Source: Candidatus Saccharimonadota bacterium
Lineage (GTDB): Bacteria > Patescibacteriota > Saccharimonadia > Saccharimonadales > Saccharimonadaceae
Reading direction: 5' to 3'
Length of the DNA: 64,000 nt
NCBI GenBank assembly: GCA_017431745.1
Contig: JAFRKK010000002.1
Location: 16,598 to 80,597, forward strand
A program made the position numbers and the translations under genes. Below the pieces are notes generated by a model. It saw nothing but the letters and a program-made list of their open reading frames with translations. It did no database searches and was not told the DNA's origin. Shown piece by piece: positions 45,025 to 54,534 of this stretch (position 1 is the stretch's first letter; every line of letters starts with the position of its first letter).

Positions 45025-45087
45025 TGACTTTTTGGGTCAATGGATATAATATAATATTAATATTATACATAGACAGGATGCGAGGTG
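45025..45087 (+). promoter_or_regulatory. Promoter with -35 and -10 boxes
   Basis: TTGACT about 15 nt before TATAATATAAT is the only clear -35/-10 pair noticed in the window. It is followed by the palindromic AT-rich ATAATATTAATATTAT. Confidence 0.5.
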
Positions 45088-45606
45088 ATGTCTGAAATAC
45101 CAGAAAAACAAATAAAAAGACTACGAAGTTTACTTAGTGAAGCTGAGACTAGTTTATCGGCAGCAAAGGAATTATTAATTTCGATTATCGGTGATGGCGA
45201 TACCATCGCAGCGCCAAGGGAAACCGTGGTTTCTAGCCCAGAAGGCAAGATTATTGAGGGGATTTTCGATGGGCAAATCATGATTGGCCCAGATGGCAAA
45301 AATTATCCAGTTCCAGCTAACTATGCTTCCAAGTCGAAATTAGTGGAAGGCGATATTATGAAACTTACGATTACGGAAGATGGCAGATTCTTGTATAAGC
45401 AGATTGGTCCGGTCGAGCGTAAGGCGGTGATTGGGACTTTAACCCATCATGACGACAAGTATTTTGTGGAAGTCGCAGGTAAAGAATATCAGATTTTGTA
45501 TGCTTCGGTAACTTATTTCCACCTGCGGGAAGGGTCACAAGTGTCGGTGACTATTCCGGCTAATAACGACGATGCTACATGGGCAGCGGTCGAAGCCGCA
45601 CTATAA
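45088..45606 (+). CDS. Conserved-looking soluble protein of unknown function
   Basis: I do not recognise this 172-residue protein. It starts with a helical part (EKQIKRLRSLLSEAETSLSAAKELL) and continues with beta-rich segments (IIEGIFDGQIMIGPDGKNYPV, VEGDIMKLTI, AVIGTLTHHDDKYFVEVAGK) that suggest OB-like barrels or a GreA-like layout of coil plus barrel. Such a form would fit an RNA polymerase or ribosome factor, but no signature proves it. ATG 45088 or GTG 45085 start; GAGG is very close. A terminator follows. Confidence 0.55.
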   Translation: MSEIPEKQIKRLRSLLSEAETSLSAAKELLISIIGDGDTIAAPRETVVSSPEGKIIEGIFDGQIMIGPDGKNYPVPANYASKSKLVEGDIMKLTITEDGRFLYKQIGPVERKAVIGTLTHHDDKYFVEVAGKEYQILYASVTYFHLREGSQVSVTIPANNDDATWAAVEAAL

Positions 45607-45615
45607 ATTCATGCT

Positions 45616-45641
45616 AAAATCCGCCATCTTGGCGGTTTTTT
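45616..45641 (+). terminator. Terminator upstream of dnaX
   Basis: AAAATCCGCC, loop ATCTT, GGCGGTTTTTT. Confidence 0.85.
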
Positions 45642-45731
45642 GCGCTTGCTCTATCGATAATAGCGCTTCGCGCAAAGAAACCACCAATCTGACGGATTTT
45701 ATCTATGAATTACGTGATATAATAATAAATA

Positions 45732-47201
45732 GTGAAGAGTTTATACAGACGCTATAGGCCGGTGAGGCTAACTGAGGTTATTGGGCAGGAGCAAGTCACC
45801 AAACCCTTAAGTAATTCCTTGAAAAATGGGAAGATTTCGCATGCGTATTTGTTTGTGGGGCCGAGAGGGTGTGGGAAAACTTCCGTAGCAAGAATTTTGG
45901 CGCATGAAGTAAATGATTTTAAATATGAGATTGAGGACGATTATGTAGATATCATTGAAATTGACGGTGCGAGCAATCGAGGAATCGATAATATTCGAGA
46001 GCTTCGCGAAAAGGTGATGATTGCGCCAACAAGTGGCAAATATAAAGTTTATATTATTGATGAAGTACACATGTTGACCAAGGAGGCGTTTAATGCTCTT
46101 TTGAAAACTCTAGAAGAACCACCGAAACACGTGATTTTTATCATGGCGACGACCGATGCTTATAAAGTACCGGTGACGATTACTTCACGAGCGCAAGTTT
46201 ATACTTTTAAATTGGCCGCGGCTGACGTGATGATGGGGTTTTTGAAATCAGTGGCTTCAAAAGAGAAGATTAAAATCACAGACGAAGCGTTGGGGGTGAT
46301 TGTTAAACGAGGTGGTGGGTCGTTTCGCGATACTTTGTCGCTCCTTGATCAGCTATCGACTTTGTCGGCTGACAAAATAACTGCCGAAATGGTGGTGAAA
46401 GCAATGGGGCTGCCGCAAGACGAACAAATTGCCGAGTTGTTGGATGTTTATACTAGTGGTGACGTTGTAAGAATTACAACAATTCTAAAAGAATTATTAT
46501 CTTCAGGAGTAAAGGCCGAGACGTTGGCAGAAGAGCTAATTGCCACGATTGTGGCGAAACCGAAATCGGAGCTAATGTCGCTTCTTGCGAAATTACCGGA
46601 AGTCAAGGCGCCGTTTGCCGAAGCGAAATTGTTAGTTGCTTTAACTTGTAGGCAATCTGGAATTGCCTTTTCTCGGGACGGGTCGCTTCGGCCCGTCGTC
46701 ACGGGCGAAGCGCCCTCATCCTCGGTCGTAACCTCCGGAAGCCCTCGTAAAGGCAATTCCAGATTGCCCTCGAAAAAACCAAGTCCGGCCGGCCCGTCCA
46801 CTGAAAAGATACGTTCGCAGGCTTCCAAATCTGGAGATGATATTGGAAAAACAGGTTTAGCCGCCAGTGCTAAGCAAGCCGTCACCATTTTCGACTGGGA
46901 CGCCTACATCGATAAGGTGAAGGGGTTGAATGATGCGGTGGGGATGCAGCTGAAAAAAGTGAAACATGAGTTTGATGATGACACTTTGCACATTTATCCG
47001 GAAAAGAAAATCATTAAAAGCATCCTTTCACGGGATAATAATAAGAAAATTTTACTGAAAGCGGCCGGGAATGATGTAAAAATTACAATACACGACGAAA
47101 ACGATAAGCCTAGCAATGTAAAAAAAGATGCGGTGGCGGAGCGAATTTCTGATATAATGGGAGGAGAGGTACAAAATGATAGAGGAGGTAACCCATTCTA
47201 G
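45732..47201 (+). CDS. dnaX: DNA polymerase III subunit gamma/tau
   Basis: DnaX is the clamp-loader ATPase. The 489-residue protein starts with a leaderless GTG (TGATATAAT 45715-45723, 8 nt gap). Walker A GPRGCGKTS (43-51), DEVHMLTKEAFNALLKTLEEPP, sensor ATTDAYKVP and arginine finger SRAQVY are in place. The zinc module of four Cys normally found between Walker A and IEIDAASNRG is missing: HEVNDFKYEIEDDYVDI has no Cys. Residues about 307-347 are encoded by a palindromic element (46651-46768), placed just after domain III, replacing the usual linker region. dnaB overlaps its end by 26 nt. Confidence 0.93.
   Translation: MKSLYRRYRPVRLTEVIGQEQVTKPLSNSLKNGKISHAYLFVGPRGCGKTSVARILAHEVNDFKYEIEDDYVDIIEIDGASNRGIDNIRELREKVMIAPTSGKYKVYIIDEVHMLTKEAFNALLKTLEEPPKHVIFIMATTDAYKVPVTITSRAQVYTFKLAAADVMMGFLKSVASKEKIKITDEALGVIVKRGGGSFRDTLSLLDQLSTLSADKITAEMVVKAMGLPQDEQIAELLDVYTSGDVVRITTILKELLSSGVKAETLAEELIATIVAKPKSELMSLLAKLPEVKAPFAEAKLLVALTCRQSGIAFSRDGSLRPVVTGEAPSSSVVTSGSPRKGNSRLPSKKPSPAGPSTEKIRSQASKSGDDIGKTGLAASAKQAVTIFDWDAYIDKVKGLNDAVGMQLKKVKHEFDDDTLHIYPEKKIIKSILSRDNNKKILLKAAGNDVKITIHDENDKPSNVKKDAVAERISDIMGGEVQNDRGGNPF
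46651..46768 (+). repeat. Palindromic element, type A copy 5, in frame in dnaX
   Basis: Arms GGCAATCTGGAATTGCCTTT (46651-46670) and its perfect 20-bp inverse at 46749-46768. The core has GGGTCGCTTCGGCCCG, TCGTCA, CGGGCGAAGCGCCC: here the stem is CGCTTC/GAAGCG against CGCTCC/GGAGCG at 41294 and CGGCTC/GAGCCG at 35226, a clear covariation. Reads in frame as SRDGSLRPVVTGEAPS. Confidence 0.9.
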
Positions 47202-48543
47202 CAAAGATGGTGGTCGCGTACCACCACAAGATATCGGAGCCGAGAAATCTTTACTCGGTGCGATTTTGATTTCAGATGCTGTGATGCCGGAAGTTTTGAC
47301 TATTTTAAAACCCCGAGATTTTTATGAGCAGCGACATGCGACAATTTTTGAGGCAATGACCAATTTATATGACCAGCATAAACCGATTGACCTTTTGACC
47401 TTGACTTCTGAATTGAAATCCAAGAAAAAACTAAAGGAAGTTGGTGGAGCGCCGTATTTAACGGAGCTATCGAGCTTTGTGCCGGCGGCCTCACATGCAA
47501 AAGCCTATGCGGAGATCGTCGAGAGAAATTCAGTGCGACGAAGGCTCATTAAGGCTGGCACTGAAATCGCAAATAAAGCCTATGCGGATGATGCGGAAGT
47601 AGATAATTTGATTGGCGCGGCAGAAAAGGATTTGTTTGAAGTCTCAGACAAAATCGTGAAGAGTGATTACGTGGCAATGGATGAATTACTAGCAGATGCA
47701 TTTGATAGAATTGAGGAGTTACATAAAAACAAAGGTGCCCTTCGTGGACTGAAAACTGGTTTTCGCGATATAGATAAAAAGACAGCGGGGCTACAAAAAG
47801 GCGACCTAATTATCGTTGGTGCACGTCCAGCGATGGGTAAAACTACTTTTGCGCAGAACTTGGCTTATAATATCGCAAGTATTAATAAAAAAGGCGTGCT
47901 GTTTTTCTCGATGGAGATGGCAGCAAACGAAATCATTGACCGGATGATTTCAGATGTTTCGGGAGTTAATAACTGGAATATCCGTACTGGTAATTTGACC
48001 GATGAGGAATTTCAAAAAATTGGTGATGCGCTCTCTGAAATGGACGAAATACCGATTTATATTGACGATACAAGTTCGATGACGATTATGGAGCTGCGCA
48101 ATAAAGCTAGGCGAGCAGTACATGATCATGATATTGGTATTATTATTGTGGATTATTTGCAGTTAATTGCCGGTGATAGTACGTATAAAGGTAACCGCGT
48201 GATGGAGGTGACGGAAATTTCGCGGGGCTTGAAGATCCTGGCAAGGGAGTTGGAAATTCCGGTAGTGGCGCTGGCACAGTTATCGCGTAGTGTAACGGGA
48301 CGGGAAGACCCGCGACCAGTTTTGTCGGACTTGCGTGAATCTGGTTCAATTGAGCAGGATGCCGACCTCGTAATGTTCCTACATCGACCGGATTATTACA
48401 AACAGAACGACGATGATTATGAAGAAACTCATATCACTGAACTTTTGATTGCAAAACACCGGCACGGGGCGGTAGGGAAAGTTGAACTTTACTTCCACCC
48501 GGAGTTGCTTCGCTTTATGTCGCTTGATAAAACACGCGAATAA
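47176..48543 (+). CDS. dnaB: Replicative DNA helicase DnaB
   Basis: DnaB unwinds DNA at the fork. The 455-residue protein has the N-terminal domain (PQDIGAEKSLLGAILISDAV, DFYEQRHATIFEAM) and the RecA-like domain with Walker A GARPAMGKTTF, IIIVDYLQLI (Walker B), AQLSRSVTGRED and RESGSIEQDADLV. GGAGGAGAGGT precedes ATG 47176 within dnaX. No intein. Confidence 0.95.
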   Translation: MIEEVTHSSKDGGRVPPQDIGAEKSLLGAILISDAVMPEVLTILKPRDFYEQRHATIFEAMTNLYDQHKPIDLLTLTSELKSKKKLKEVGGAPYLTELSSFVPAASHAKAYAEIVERNSVRRRLIKAGTEIANKAYADDAEVDNLIGAAEKDLFEVSDKIVKSDYVAMDELLADAFDRIEELHKNKGALRGLKTGFRDIDKKTAGLQKGDLIIVGARPAMGKTTFAQNLAYNIASINKKGVLFFSMEMAANEIIDRMISDVSGVNNWNIRTGNLTDEEFQKIGDALSEMDEIPIYIDDTSSMTIMELRNKARRAVHDHDIGIIIVDYLQLIAGDSTYKGNRVMEVTEISRGLKILARELEIPVVALAQLSRSVTGREDPRPVLSDLRESGSIEQDADLVMFLHRPDYYKQNDDDYEETHITELLIAKHRHGAVGKVELYFHPELLRFMSLDKTRE

Positions 48544-48591
48544 TTATTACCATATATTATATGTGATATAATATATGGTGTAAGGAGGTTT

Positions 48592-49695
48592 ATGTCTAAA
48601 CAAATCGAGACCGATTTAAAAACATTTATTAAATTTTGGTTGGTGCCGCTACTGATTGGCATTGCTATTTTTGCAATATTTAAAGCATTGACTGGCTTGG
48701 TTATTATTGGACTTTCAATTTTCTTGACTTTGGCCTTAAGACCCTTGGTCAATAAAGTAAACGGATTCTTTACGAAGCATTTTGGAAAAAGTGACAAACA
48801 CCAAACTATGTCAGCAATCTTTGCTTATTTGATTGTAGTGATAGTAGTTGGCGGTATAATTGCCGTCGTCGGTCCAGTAGTAGTAAATGAGACTTCTCGT
48901 TTCGTGCAAAACTTCCCAGAAACATTTGAAAACACTTTCGGTGGTTGGGACGGAATCAACGAAATTGGACGATCGATTGGTATAGACGACTTACATGCTC
49001 AAATCGAAAACGGCTTAAATGATTTGTCGAAAGATGTTTTAGGATTTCTTAGCAACAACCTCTTTTCAAGCGTGAGCGGCATCGCTGATGTAGTGATGAA
49101 GATTGCGTTAATTCTGGTTTTGACTTTACTATTCTTGCTAGAAGGCCCGAATATGGTCAAGTCGCTTTGGAAATATCTTGAGACTAATGATGATAAAAAA
49201 GCAGCAAAAGTCACTAGGACGATTATTACAAAAATGGCTAACGTGGTTTCGACCTACGTATCGCGCCAGGTGCTCGTGGCGGTGCTAGATGGCTGTGTGA
49301 CAATGATTATTGTCTTTATTCTGTCGCTCGTTTTCCGCTTCTCACCAAATCTTGCGATTCCGATGGGAATGGTTACAATGCTATTCTACTTAATTCCAAT
49401 GTTCGGGCAGTTTATTGGTGGCTCGATCGTAACTGTTCTTTTAATGTCGTCTAATCTATGGGCTGGGTTAATCTTTGCAGCAATTTACATTGGCTACTCG
49501 CAAATCGAAAACAACATCATTGCACCAAAGATTCAAGGCAACGCATTGAAGCTACGCCCAGTTATTATTCTTTGTGCAATCATTATTGGTATGTACATGT
49601 TTGGATTACTCGGCGCAATCATTGCAGTACCGATTGCAGGTTGTATTAGAGTGTTATTTGAGGAATACCCAAATATAAAGGCAGCCAGGGAATAA
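48592..49695 (+). CDS. AI-2E family (PerM/YdiK-like) membrane transporter
   Basis: This 367-residue protein has about eight membrane segments and the late signature MFGQFIGGSIVTVLL, then YIGYSQIENNIIAPKIQGNALKLRP, typical of the AI-2E transporter family (autoinducer or ion export). The function is open in most members. TGATATAAT (48564-48572) and AAGGAGG with 5 nt spacing precede ATG 48592. The next gene starts 1 nt after its stop. Confidence 0.85.
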   Translation: MSKQIETDLKTFIKFWLVPLLIGIAIFAIFKALTGLVIIGLSIFLTLALRPLVNKVNGFFTKHFGKSDKHQTMSAIFAYLIVVIVVGGIIAVVGPVVVNETSRFVQNFPETFENTFGGWDGINEIGRSIGIDDLHAQIENGLNDLSKDVLGFLSNNLFSSVSGIADVVMKIALILVLTLLFLLEGPNMVKSLWKYLETNDDKKAAKVTRTIITKMANVVSTYVSRQVLVAVLDGCVTMIIVFILSLVFRFSPNLAIPMGMVTMLFYLIPMFGQFIGGSIVTVLLMSSNLWAGLIFAAIYIGYSQIENNIIAPKIQGNALKLRPVIILCAIIIGMYMFGLLGAIIAVPIAGCIRVLFEEYPNIKAARE

Positions 49696-49696
49696 A

Positions 49697-50785
49697 ATGG
49701 CCGAACAATTTTCGCTAAAGAAAATTAAGCGAAAACCACTTTTGGTTGTATTGTTTATATTGCTCAATGTAGCAGTAATCGCAATTACGGCGTTTTCCGA
49801 ATTTGGTAATTCACAGAATGCGGCAAAACTCGAAGATGTGAAAATTAACGGTTGGTTTCTAGTTCCGGCGGTGATTTGTTTCCTAGCGGCAATTACGGCC
49901 GAAATTCATAAATACGTAGTGATGATGCGCGAAATGGGAAAAAGTAAATACGACGCCAAACGAGCGCGTAAAGTAGCCCGGCGAACGGTATTGCTTGGCA
50001 AATATTACGACAGCATCACACCAGCCGCAATTGGCGGACAACCTTTCCAAATATATTATATGCGGAAAAATAGCGGGCTAGGCCCGGGAGTTTCGACATC
50101 CATTCCGATTTTTGGAATGATGGCGGGGCAACTAGGGTTTATCACTATTGCGGTTTTGTGTTTTTTGTTTGGGAGCGCATCGATTAATAATGCGGTGCTG
50201 ATTGGTACAGCTTGTTTTGGTTTGATATTTTATGCGTTTTGGCCAGTGACGGTAATGATTGCCACATTTTTACCTAAAGCCACAGCGGAACTAATTGGTA
50301 TCGTGGTAAAATTTTTGGCAAAAATTCACGTTGTAAAAAATCAGAAGGCCACTATTGCCAAGGTGGAGTTTGAAGTAAATGAATACGCAAGATGCGTGAG
50401 AAGAATTTTAAAAACGCGAGGATTGTTCCTGAAAACCTTGTTACTATCCGTGGCGTTTAACACTTTAATCGCCATGATTCCATTTTTTGTGCTGACAGCT
50501 TTTGGCGGAGACGTAGATTTCTTGCCGTGTTTTGTGACGACGGTAGCAGTAACTTCAGCAGTCTACTTTGTGCCGACACCTGGTAATGCGGGGGCGGCGG
50601 AGGGCACCTTCTTTGTGGTATTTTCGGCACTTTCAACTGGTTATGTATTCTGGGCGATGCTGGTGTGGCGATTCTTCTCGTATTATATTTATTTACTACT
50701 GGGACCAATTATTTATTACGTTATGCATTTAGAAAAACGTTTCGGAGCCAAAAAACATGAAAAAAAGAAAGTTGAAGAAGCGTAA
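49697..50785 (+). CDS. LPG-synthase-type flippase-like membrane protein (UPF0104)
   Basis: This 362-residue protein has about eight membrane segments and the UPF0104/LPG_synthase_TM pattern: KYYDSITPAAIGGQPFQIYYMRK and YFVPTPGNAGAAEGTFFVVF. It corresponds to the flippase half of MprF without the aminoacyl transferase half, so it may flip lipids or glycolipids across the membrane. Overlaps the next gene by 29 nt. Confidence 0.8.
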   Translation: MAEQFSLKKIKRKPLLVVLFILLNVAVIAITAFSEFGNSQNAAKLEDVKINGWFLVPAVICFLAAITAEIHKYVVMMREMGKSKYDAKRARKVARRTVLLGKYYDSITPAAIGGQPFQIYYMRKNSGLGPGVSTSIPIFGMMAGQLGFITIAVLCFLFGSASINNAVLIGTACFGLIFYAFWPVTVMIATFLPKATAELIGIVVKFLAKIHVVKNQKATIAKVEFEVNEYARCVRRILKTRGLFLKTLLLSVAFNTLIAMIPFFVLTAFGGDVDFLPCFVTTVAVTSAVYFVPTPGNAGAAEGTFFVVFSALSTGYVFWAMLVWRFFSYYIYLLLGPIIYYVMHLEKRFGAKKHEKKKVEEA

Positions 50786-52730
50786 TATAGTTCTAATAAT
50801 TATTTTAGTAGTTGTGGTTGCTTTTTTGACTTGGCTTGGAATCACCGTTGCTTTGATGGATGTTAACCTGGGGCTACATAGCGATTATAATCTGCCAGAA
50901 TTTGTGAAAATTGAAGGTCTGCCGGATTTTTCATATGGTGACAATGCAGTAGCGATTGACGGCACTGCGGTAGGTGGAAAAAACTTTGGTGCAGATAATG
51001 TGGCAACTAAACCGACAGCTAGTACCGCCAAAATGATTTTGGCGCTGGCTGTGATGCGCGAGAAACCTTTTTCGGTTGGCGAGGTTGGCGAAAGCATTAT
51101 AATTGATCAAGAAATGTATAATACTTACAATTATTATTTGGCACATAACGGCTCGAATGTTAGAGTTCAGCCTGGCGAAACCTTGAGCGAATATGATGCG
51201 CTGGCTGGAGTGATGCTGGCTTCGGCAAACAATTTAGCGGATAGTTTGGCGGTTTGGGCTTTTGGGTCGATGGATGGATACCGAGAATATGCGACGAAAA
51301 TGTTAAACGAGTGGGGAATTGTTAACACTACAATCGGAATTGACGCTTCCGGATTTGACGCGAGTACTACTAGTACGGCAGAAGACTTAGCGCGAATCGG
51401 TGCGAAAGTGATGGAGCAGCCGGTTTTGGCTGAAATCGTGGCATTAAAGAATTACAATATGCCAGTAGTTGGTTTGATTAATAACACTAATAAACTATTA
51501 GGGCAAAGCAGAATCTCGGGAGTGAAGACTGGATTTATTGGCGATGCTTCGGGTTATTGTTTAATAACGGGCTACAAAGAAGGTGAGAATGTGATAACTA
51601 CGGCTTTGCTTGGTGCGCCAAGCCGAGAAAGTTCTTTTACCGATAGTTTAAATATTGTTAATAAAATGCAAGAGTTAGTGAAAGAAGTTCCGGTAGTGAA
51701 AACTGACGACATTGTTGGTTATTATGATAGCTGGTGGACCGGACGGATTAATATTTTTGCAGATTCTGATTTAAATATCGTGGGGTGGGACGGAGCAAAA
51801 ACTCAAACTGACTTAGTGATGAGTGGCGATAGGGGGGAGCTAGTGATAGTCGTAAATGATAAGGAGTATAAAGTTGAGGTAAGCGCGGAGGAATACAATG
51901 CGGAGCCGAGTTTTGGCGAAAAACTATCGCACGCTTTTGGCTGGAATAATAATTACGCTGGTAAACGTTTAGAACAGCCAGAGGAAGCGTCCGAAGCGGC
52001 TGCCGAGGAGGTGAGTGAAGAAGTCGAAAAAGTTGAAGAGGTAAATGATACAAACGTAACTACTGAAGCACCCTCGGCAAACTGCACAATAAAATATGGT
52101 GCTTTGATGCTAATAAATCCAAATTTTATGGTTGATGAGAGTTTTATTGCAGGTCGCAAAACCGAACTAGTCAGCCTTGCTCAGAATTATGGTATTCGTG
52201 AAGGCGTAGCCGGAAACGGTGATAACTTGCTCGATGCAGAGGCAGCCACGCACATTAATGAAATGGTGAAAGCCTACGCAGCGGACAATCCGGGTCATAC
52301 TTTAGAGACTCGGTCTTGTTTTCGTTCGGTTGGAACAAAGTGCGGCAGATTATGCGCGGCTACCGGCGCGAGCGACCACCACACGGGACTAACTTGCGAT
52401 TTGATTGATCCGGTTTATGGAACATCGCTAGATACGGATACTTATAATGCGCACGTGGAATGGCAGTGGTTAAAAGCGAATTCGTATAAATATGGATTTA
52501 TCGACCGGTTCCCCGAGGCTTGGGCAGGAGGCCCGATGAGCGAACCTCTAAACGTAGATGAGAATGGCTCAACAGGTTTATTTGAAACTTGGCACTATAG
52601 GTATGTGGGGGTAAAGAATGCAACTGAAATTGCGACTGGAAAATATAACAACGGACAATACGATTCCTTGGAGCACTATTTGAAGGCTAGAGGCCTGGTT
52701 TCTAATTTAAAAGCCGGAAAATGTGATTAA
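50757..52730 (+). CDS. Bifunctional peptidoglycan carboxypeptidase (S11 plus M15/VanY)
   Basis: This 657-residue protein has one membrane segment (about 10-30) and two outer enzymes. Residues 55-280 are a PBP5-like S11 D-Ala-D-Ala carboxypeptidase: TASTAKM (SxxK), SANNLAD (SxN) and VKTGFIGDASG (KTG). An acidic linker (410-440, EEASEAAAEEVSEEVEKVEE) follows. Residues 445-657 are a zinc M15B/VanY peptidase: GASDHHTGLTCDLI (HxxxxxxD) and FETWHYRYVG (ExxH). Both domains would cut the terminal D-Ala of muropeptides, one with Ser and one with zinc. This fusion is unusual. It may trim the cell's own wall or act on the host wall. Confidence 0.85.
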   Translation: MKKRKLKKRNIVLIIILVVVVAFLTWLGITVALMDVNLGLHSDYNLPEFVKIEGLPDFSYGDNAVAIDGTAVGGKNFGADNVATKPTASTAKMILALAVMREKPFSVGEVGESIIIDQEMYNTYNYYLAHNGSNVRVQPGETLSEYDALAGVMLASANNLADSLAVWAFGSMDGYREYATKMLNEWGIVNTTIGIDASGFDASTTSTAEDLARIGAKVMEQPVLAEIVALKNYNMPVVGLINNTNKLLGQSRISGVKTGFIGDASGYCLITGYKEGENVITTALLGAPSRESSFTDSLNIVNKMQELVKEVPVVKTDDIVGYYDSWWTGRINIFADSDLNIVGWDGAKTQTDLVMSGDRGELVIVVNDKEYKVEVSAEEYNAEPSFGEKLSHAFGWNNNYAGKRLEQPEEASEAAAEEVSEEVEKVEEVNDTNVTTEAPSANCTIKYGALMLINPNFMVDESFIAGRKTELVSLAQNYGIREGVAGNGDNLLDAEAATHINEMVKAYAADNPGHTLETRSCFRSVGTKCGRLCAATGASDHHTGLTCDLIDPVYGTSLDTDTYNAHVEWQWLKANSYKYGFIDRFPEAWAGGPMSEPLNVDENGSTGLFETWHYRYVGVKNATEIATGKYNNGQYDSLEHYLKARGLVSNLKAGKCD

Positions 52731-52752
52731 TCTATAGTATAATAGTAATAAT

Positions 52753-54534
52753 ATGTTTAAGCTATTCAGATTTCTGAAACCATATTGGTGGCAGGTGATT
52801 ATACTGGTGCTGGCGACGGCTTTGCAGGTTTATACGACCTTGAGGCTACCCGCTTTGATGGCAGAAATTATCAACAATGGCATTGTGCCGGGCGATACGA
52901 ATTATATCTGGATGACGGGACTCCGGATGATTGGTTTAGCGGTTTTATCGGCTGCGGGATCTTTGATTTCGGCGTATTTTGCGGCGTGGGTAGGCACTAA
53001 TTATGCGCGTGATATTCGTGAAGCTATTTTTACAAAAATAATCACTTTTAATTTAGCGGACTTAAAAAACTTTAGTACTGCGTCGCTTTTGACGCGAACT
53101 ACAAACGACGTAAACCAAGTGCAAATGGTAACTTTGATGATGCTAAACATAATGCTAAGGGCACCGCTGTTTTTGATTATCTCGGTGATCATGGCAGTTC
53201 AGACAGCGCCGGACATGAGCTGGATTATTGTACTGGGCGCGGCGGCGATTATTGGTTCGGCAGTTTTGATTATGGCACTGGTAATGCCAAAGTTTAAGAT
53301 TTTCCAGGATTTGATTGATAAAGTAACGCTAGTAACGCGAGAAAACTTAACTGGACTCCGGGTAGTACGCGCGTTTGATAATGAAAAAGTTGAAAAGAAT
53401 AAGTTTGCAAAACATAATGACAGGTTAACAAAGGTATTAATTTTTATTGATAAAATTTTGGAATTACAAAATCCGCTGATAAATATTATATTTAATGGAA
53501 CCACGCTTCTATGCTCATGGGTAGGGATTTCTTTGCTTTCGAAAGACTTTGCATATCTTGGGAATATGACTGCTTTTGCGCAATACGTAGCTCATGTAAT
53601 GATGGCGTTTTTGATGATGTCGATTATGTTCGTGATGTTGCCGCGGGCGAATGTGTCGGCTAGAAGAATTAATGAAGTGCTAGAGACGGTAAATAAGATT
53701 AACTGGTTGGATAAAACTAACGGTGTGCCAGAAAAAGTGGCGTCGGTGGAATTTAAAAATGTGGATTTTTGTTATCCGGAGGCTCATGAAAAGGTGCTAG
53801 ACAATGTTTCTTTTAAGGCAGTGGCTGGCGAGACGACGGCGTTTATTGGTTCGACTGGTTCAGGAAAATCGACTTTAATTAATTTGGTGCCGAGATTTTA
53901 TGAGGCGACAAGTGGAGAAGTATTAATAAATGGGCTATTGGTGTCCGAATATGAGAAAAATGATTTAATTACACGAATTGGGTTTGTGCCACAACGTGGA
54001 ATGCTGTTTGCAGGGACCGTGAAGTCGAACATTAAATTTGGTGCGCCCACGGCTTCGGATGAACAGGTGCATAAAGCAGCTAGAATAGCACAGGCAGAAA
54101 ATTTTATTGAAAAACTACCCAAAAAATACAATGCACATATTGCCCAAGGTGGCACGAACGTGTCAGGAGGACAAAAGCAACGTTTATCAATTGCGCGGGC
54201 GATTTGTAAGAATCCAGACATTTTTGTGTTTGATGATGCGTTTTCGGCGCTAGATATGAAAACAGACGCCAAATTGCGAGAAGCGTTAAAAGAAATCACT
54301 GGTGCCGCGGTGGTTTTGATTGTGGCACAAAGAGTTTCAACAATTAAAGATGCAGACCAAATTGTGGTGCTCGATAAGGGGCGCGTGGTTGGCAAGGGTA
54401 AGCATTTGGAGCTTTTAAATTCTTGTCGGGTGTATCAGGAGATTGTGAGGTCGCAACTATCAGACCAAGAATATACGGCGGAGCTAAAGCTAGCAGGGAA
54501 GGTACTAGCTAGGAAGGAGGCGCATGCCGAATAA
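52753..54534 (+). CDS. ABC exporter half with degenerate catalytic site
   Basis: This 593-residue half-transporter has six membrane segments (1-310) and an ATPase with Walker A GSTGSGKST and signature VSGGQKQRLSIARAI. The Walker B end is FVFDDAFSALD, with Asp instead of the catalytic Glu, and the H-loop is VAQRVSTI, with Gln instead of His. Such a degenerate site is typical for one partner of heterodimeric exporters (TM287/288, BmrCD). The second gene, 11 nt overlapping, supplies the good site. TATAAT is 9 nt before ATG 52753. Confidence 0.85.
   Translation: MFKLFRFLKPYWWQVIILVLATALQVYTTLRLPALMAEIINNGIVPGDTNYIWMTGLRMIGLAVLSAAGSLISAYFAAWVGTNYARDIREAIFTKIITFNLADLKNFSTASLLTRTTNDVNQVQMVTLMMLNIMLRAPLFLIISVIMAVQTAPDMSWIIVLGAAAIIGSAVLIMALVMPKFKIFQDLIDKVTLVTRENLTGLRVVRAFDNEKVEKNKFAKHNDRLTKVLIFIDKILELQNPLINIIFNGTTLLCSWVGISLLSKDFAYLGNMTAFAQYVAHVMMAFLMMSIMFVMLPRANVSARRINEVLETVNKINWLDKTNGVPEKVASVEFKNVDFCYPEAHEKVLDNVSFKAVAGETTAFIGSTGSGKSTLINLVPRFYEATSGEVLINGLLVSEYEKNDLITRIGFVPQRGMLFAGTVKSNIKFGAPTASDEQVHKAARIAQAENFIEKLPKKYNAHIAQGGTNVSGGQKQRLSIARAICKNPDIFVFDDAFSALDMKTDAKLREALKEITGAAVVLIVAQRVSTIKDADQIVVLDKGRVVGKGKHLELLNSCRVYQEIVRSQLSDQEYTAELKLAGKVLARKEAHAE

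Noticed and set aside
53898..54395. Minus-strand ORF of 165 residues within the ABC gene
   Set aside because: Antisense shadow of the conserved ATPase domain, with no start signals.
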